A DNA stretch of 6,169 nucleotides from Fidelibacterota bacterium (GTDB taxonomy: Bacteria; Fidelibacterota; Marinisomatia; SCGC-AAA003-L08; D37C17). Shown one piece after another: positions 5,864 through 6,169 of this stretch. How positions within the stretch are numbered: position 1 is the stretch's first letter; every line of letters begins with the position of its first letter. The notes below the pieces were generated by a model. The model was given only the letters and a program-made list of their open reading frames with translations. It made no database searches and was not told the origin of the DNA. The stretch covers positions 11,408-17,576 of the forward strand of contig PAHD01000010.1 of assembly GCA_002704685.1 (NCBI GenBank). The letters run 5' to 3'. The position numbers and the translations under genes were made by a program.

Positions 5864-6169
5864 ATGATAAATTTTGATACATATATAGACAATTTTGATT
5901 TACCGTTTGATGATAATTTGAATGATAAAGAGATATCTGAAAATGAGGAGTCAATTTCTGAAGAAAGTTCATCTGAGGAATCAAAATCTGAAGAAACTCT
6001 AGTTGAAAATGCTAAATCTGAAAAAGTTCCTTCAGAGGATTCTAAATCTGAGGAAGTTTCAGATAATGCCAAATCTGAAGAAGTTCCTGTAGATAGTGCT
6101 AAGTCTGAAGAAGCTTCTGGAAAGAGTGTTAAATCTGATCAGACTCCTGCTGGTGATACTATACCTGAA
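5864..6169 (+). CDS. Unrecognised acidic Ser/Glu/Lys decapeptide-repeat protein, N-terminal part (3'-truncated by window edge)
   Basis: I do not recognise this gene. The frame starts at ATG 5864, four bases after the rpsJ stop, with an in-frame TAA just upstream at 5849-5851, and stays open for 102 codons to the right edge. Residues 1-23 form a non-repeated segment (MINFDTYIDNFDLPFDD...) rich in Asp, Asn and Phe. From about residue 31 it is a low-complexity repeat with K-S-E-E at positions 41, 51, 61, 70, 80 and 90. By count there are 31 Asp/Glu, 9 Lys, 19 Ser and no Arg, His, Cys or Trp, for a net charge near -22. It has no signal peptide or membrane segment, so it is probably cytoplasmic and disordered. 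Its position is that of rplC (L3), but nothing resembling the L3 N-terminus (GLIGKKLGMT) appears. It could be an acidic extension of L3 or another ribosomal protein encoded further right, or a separate inserted gene. Regular in-frame repeats and tight packing favour real translation. No Shine-Dalgarno sequence is visible. Confidence 0.75.
   Translation, partial: MINFDTYIDNFDLPFDDNLNDKEISENEESISEESSSEESKSEETLVENAKSEKVPSEDSKSEEVSDNAKSEEVPVDSAKSEEASGKSVKSDQTPAGDTIPE
5954..6169 (+). repeat. Tandem 30-base coding repeat (decapeptide units), continuing past the window
   Basis: Units begin at 5954, 5984, 6014, 6044, 6071, 6101, 6131 and 6161 (the last cut by the edge). Each opens with a version of AAATCTGAAGAA (K-S-E-E) followed by a variable stretch, often GTTCCT (V-P) then acidic, Ser or Ala codons. 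Spacing is 30 bases except for one 27-base unit (6044-6070), so frame is always kept. The first unit (5954) has ATT in place of AAA and is more degenerate; ATACCTGAA at 6161 suggests another decayed unit. The AAATCTGA core is far better conserved than the rest. Confidence 0.85.

Noticed and set aside
5818..6072. An 84-codon minus-strand frame rich in Ser and Asp opposite the acidic repeats
   Set aside because: Its composition is what the complement of the Ser/Glu repeats produces (GAA/TCT give TTC/AGA and shifted TCT/GAT). It overlaps the end of rpsJ and opposes every gene in the window. The + strand frame with in-phase repeats is the better explanation.
5954..6169. CRISPR-like array of 30-base units
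   Set aside because: Units abut with no unique spacers, the conserved part is only about 12 bases, and the periodicity is that of codons in an open frame.

Overview
The window is an AT-rich stretch (roughly one third G+C by eye) of core bacterial gene-expression machinery, all on the + strand and tightly packed. In order it holds: the C-terminal part of rpoC (RNA polymerase beta', cut by the left edge), a 121-base AT-rich gap, rpsL (S12), rpsG (S7), fusA (elongation factor G), rpsJ (S10), and the start of an unrecognised, very acidic Ser/Glu/Lys repeat gene that runs off the right edge.

Organism: certainly a bacterium with standard stop codons. Beta' carries a full-size insertion (about 185 residues) inside the trigger loop, as in Proteobacteria and several other diderm (Gram-negative-type) phyla and not in Firmicutes or Actinobacteria. 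Gene order rpoC-rpsL-rpsG-fusA-rpsJ is that of the fused str/S10 region, but tuf is missing between fusA and rpsJ. The low G+C and tiny gene gaps would suit a small-genome or host-associated diderm lineage. The sequence alone does not let me choose safely between an AT-rich alphaproteobacterium, a PVC-group (Verrucomicrobia/Chlamydiae-like) bacterium and other AT-rich diderm phyla.

How it works together: rpoC makes the catalytic half of RNA polymerase. rpsL, rpsG and rpsJ encode small-subunit proteins: S12 at the decoding centre, S7 and S10 in the 30S head. fusA encodes the translocase that works on that same ribosome. From rpsL on, the gaps are only 3, 5, 2 and 4 bases, so this is almost surely one transcript with translational coupling. 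Only rpsL and rpsG have a well-placed Shine-Dalgarno sequence; fusA, rpsJ and the acidic gene do not. rpsG starts with TTG.

The points most worth a second look are the acidic decapeptide-repeat reading frame sitting where rplC (L3) normally follows rpsJ, a near-tandem 27-residue duplication near the C-terminus of beta', an S10 whose normally near-invariant loop residues are changed, and the absence of tuf.
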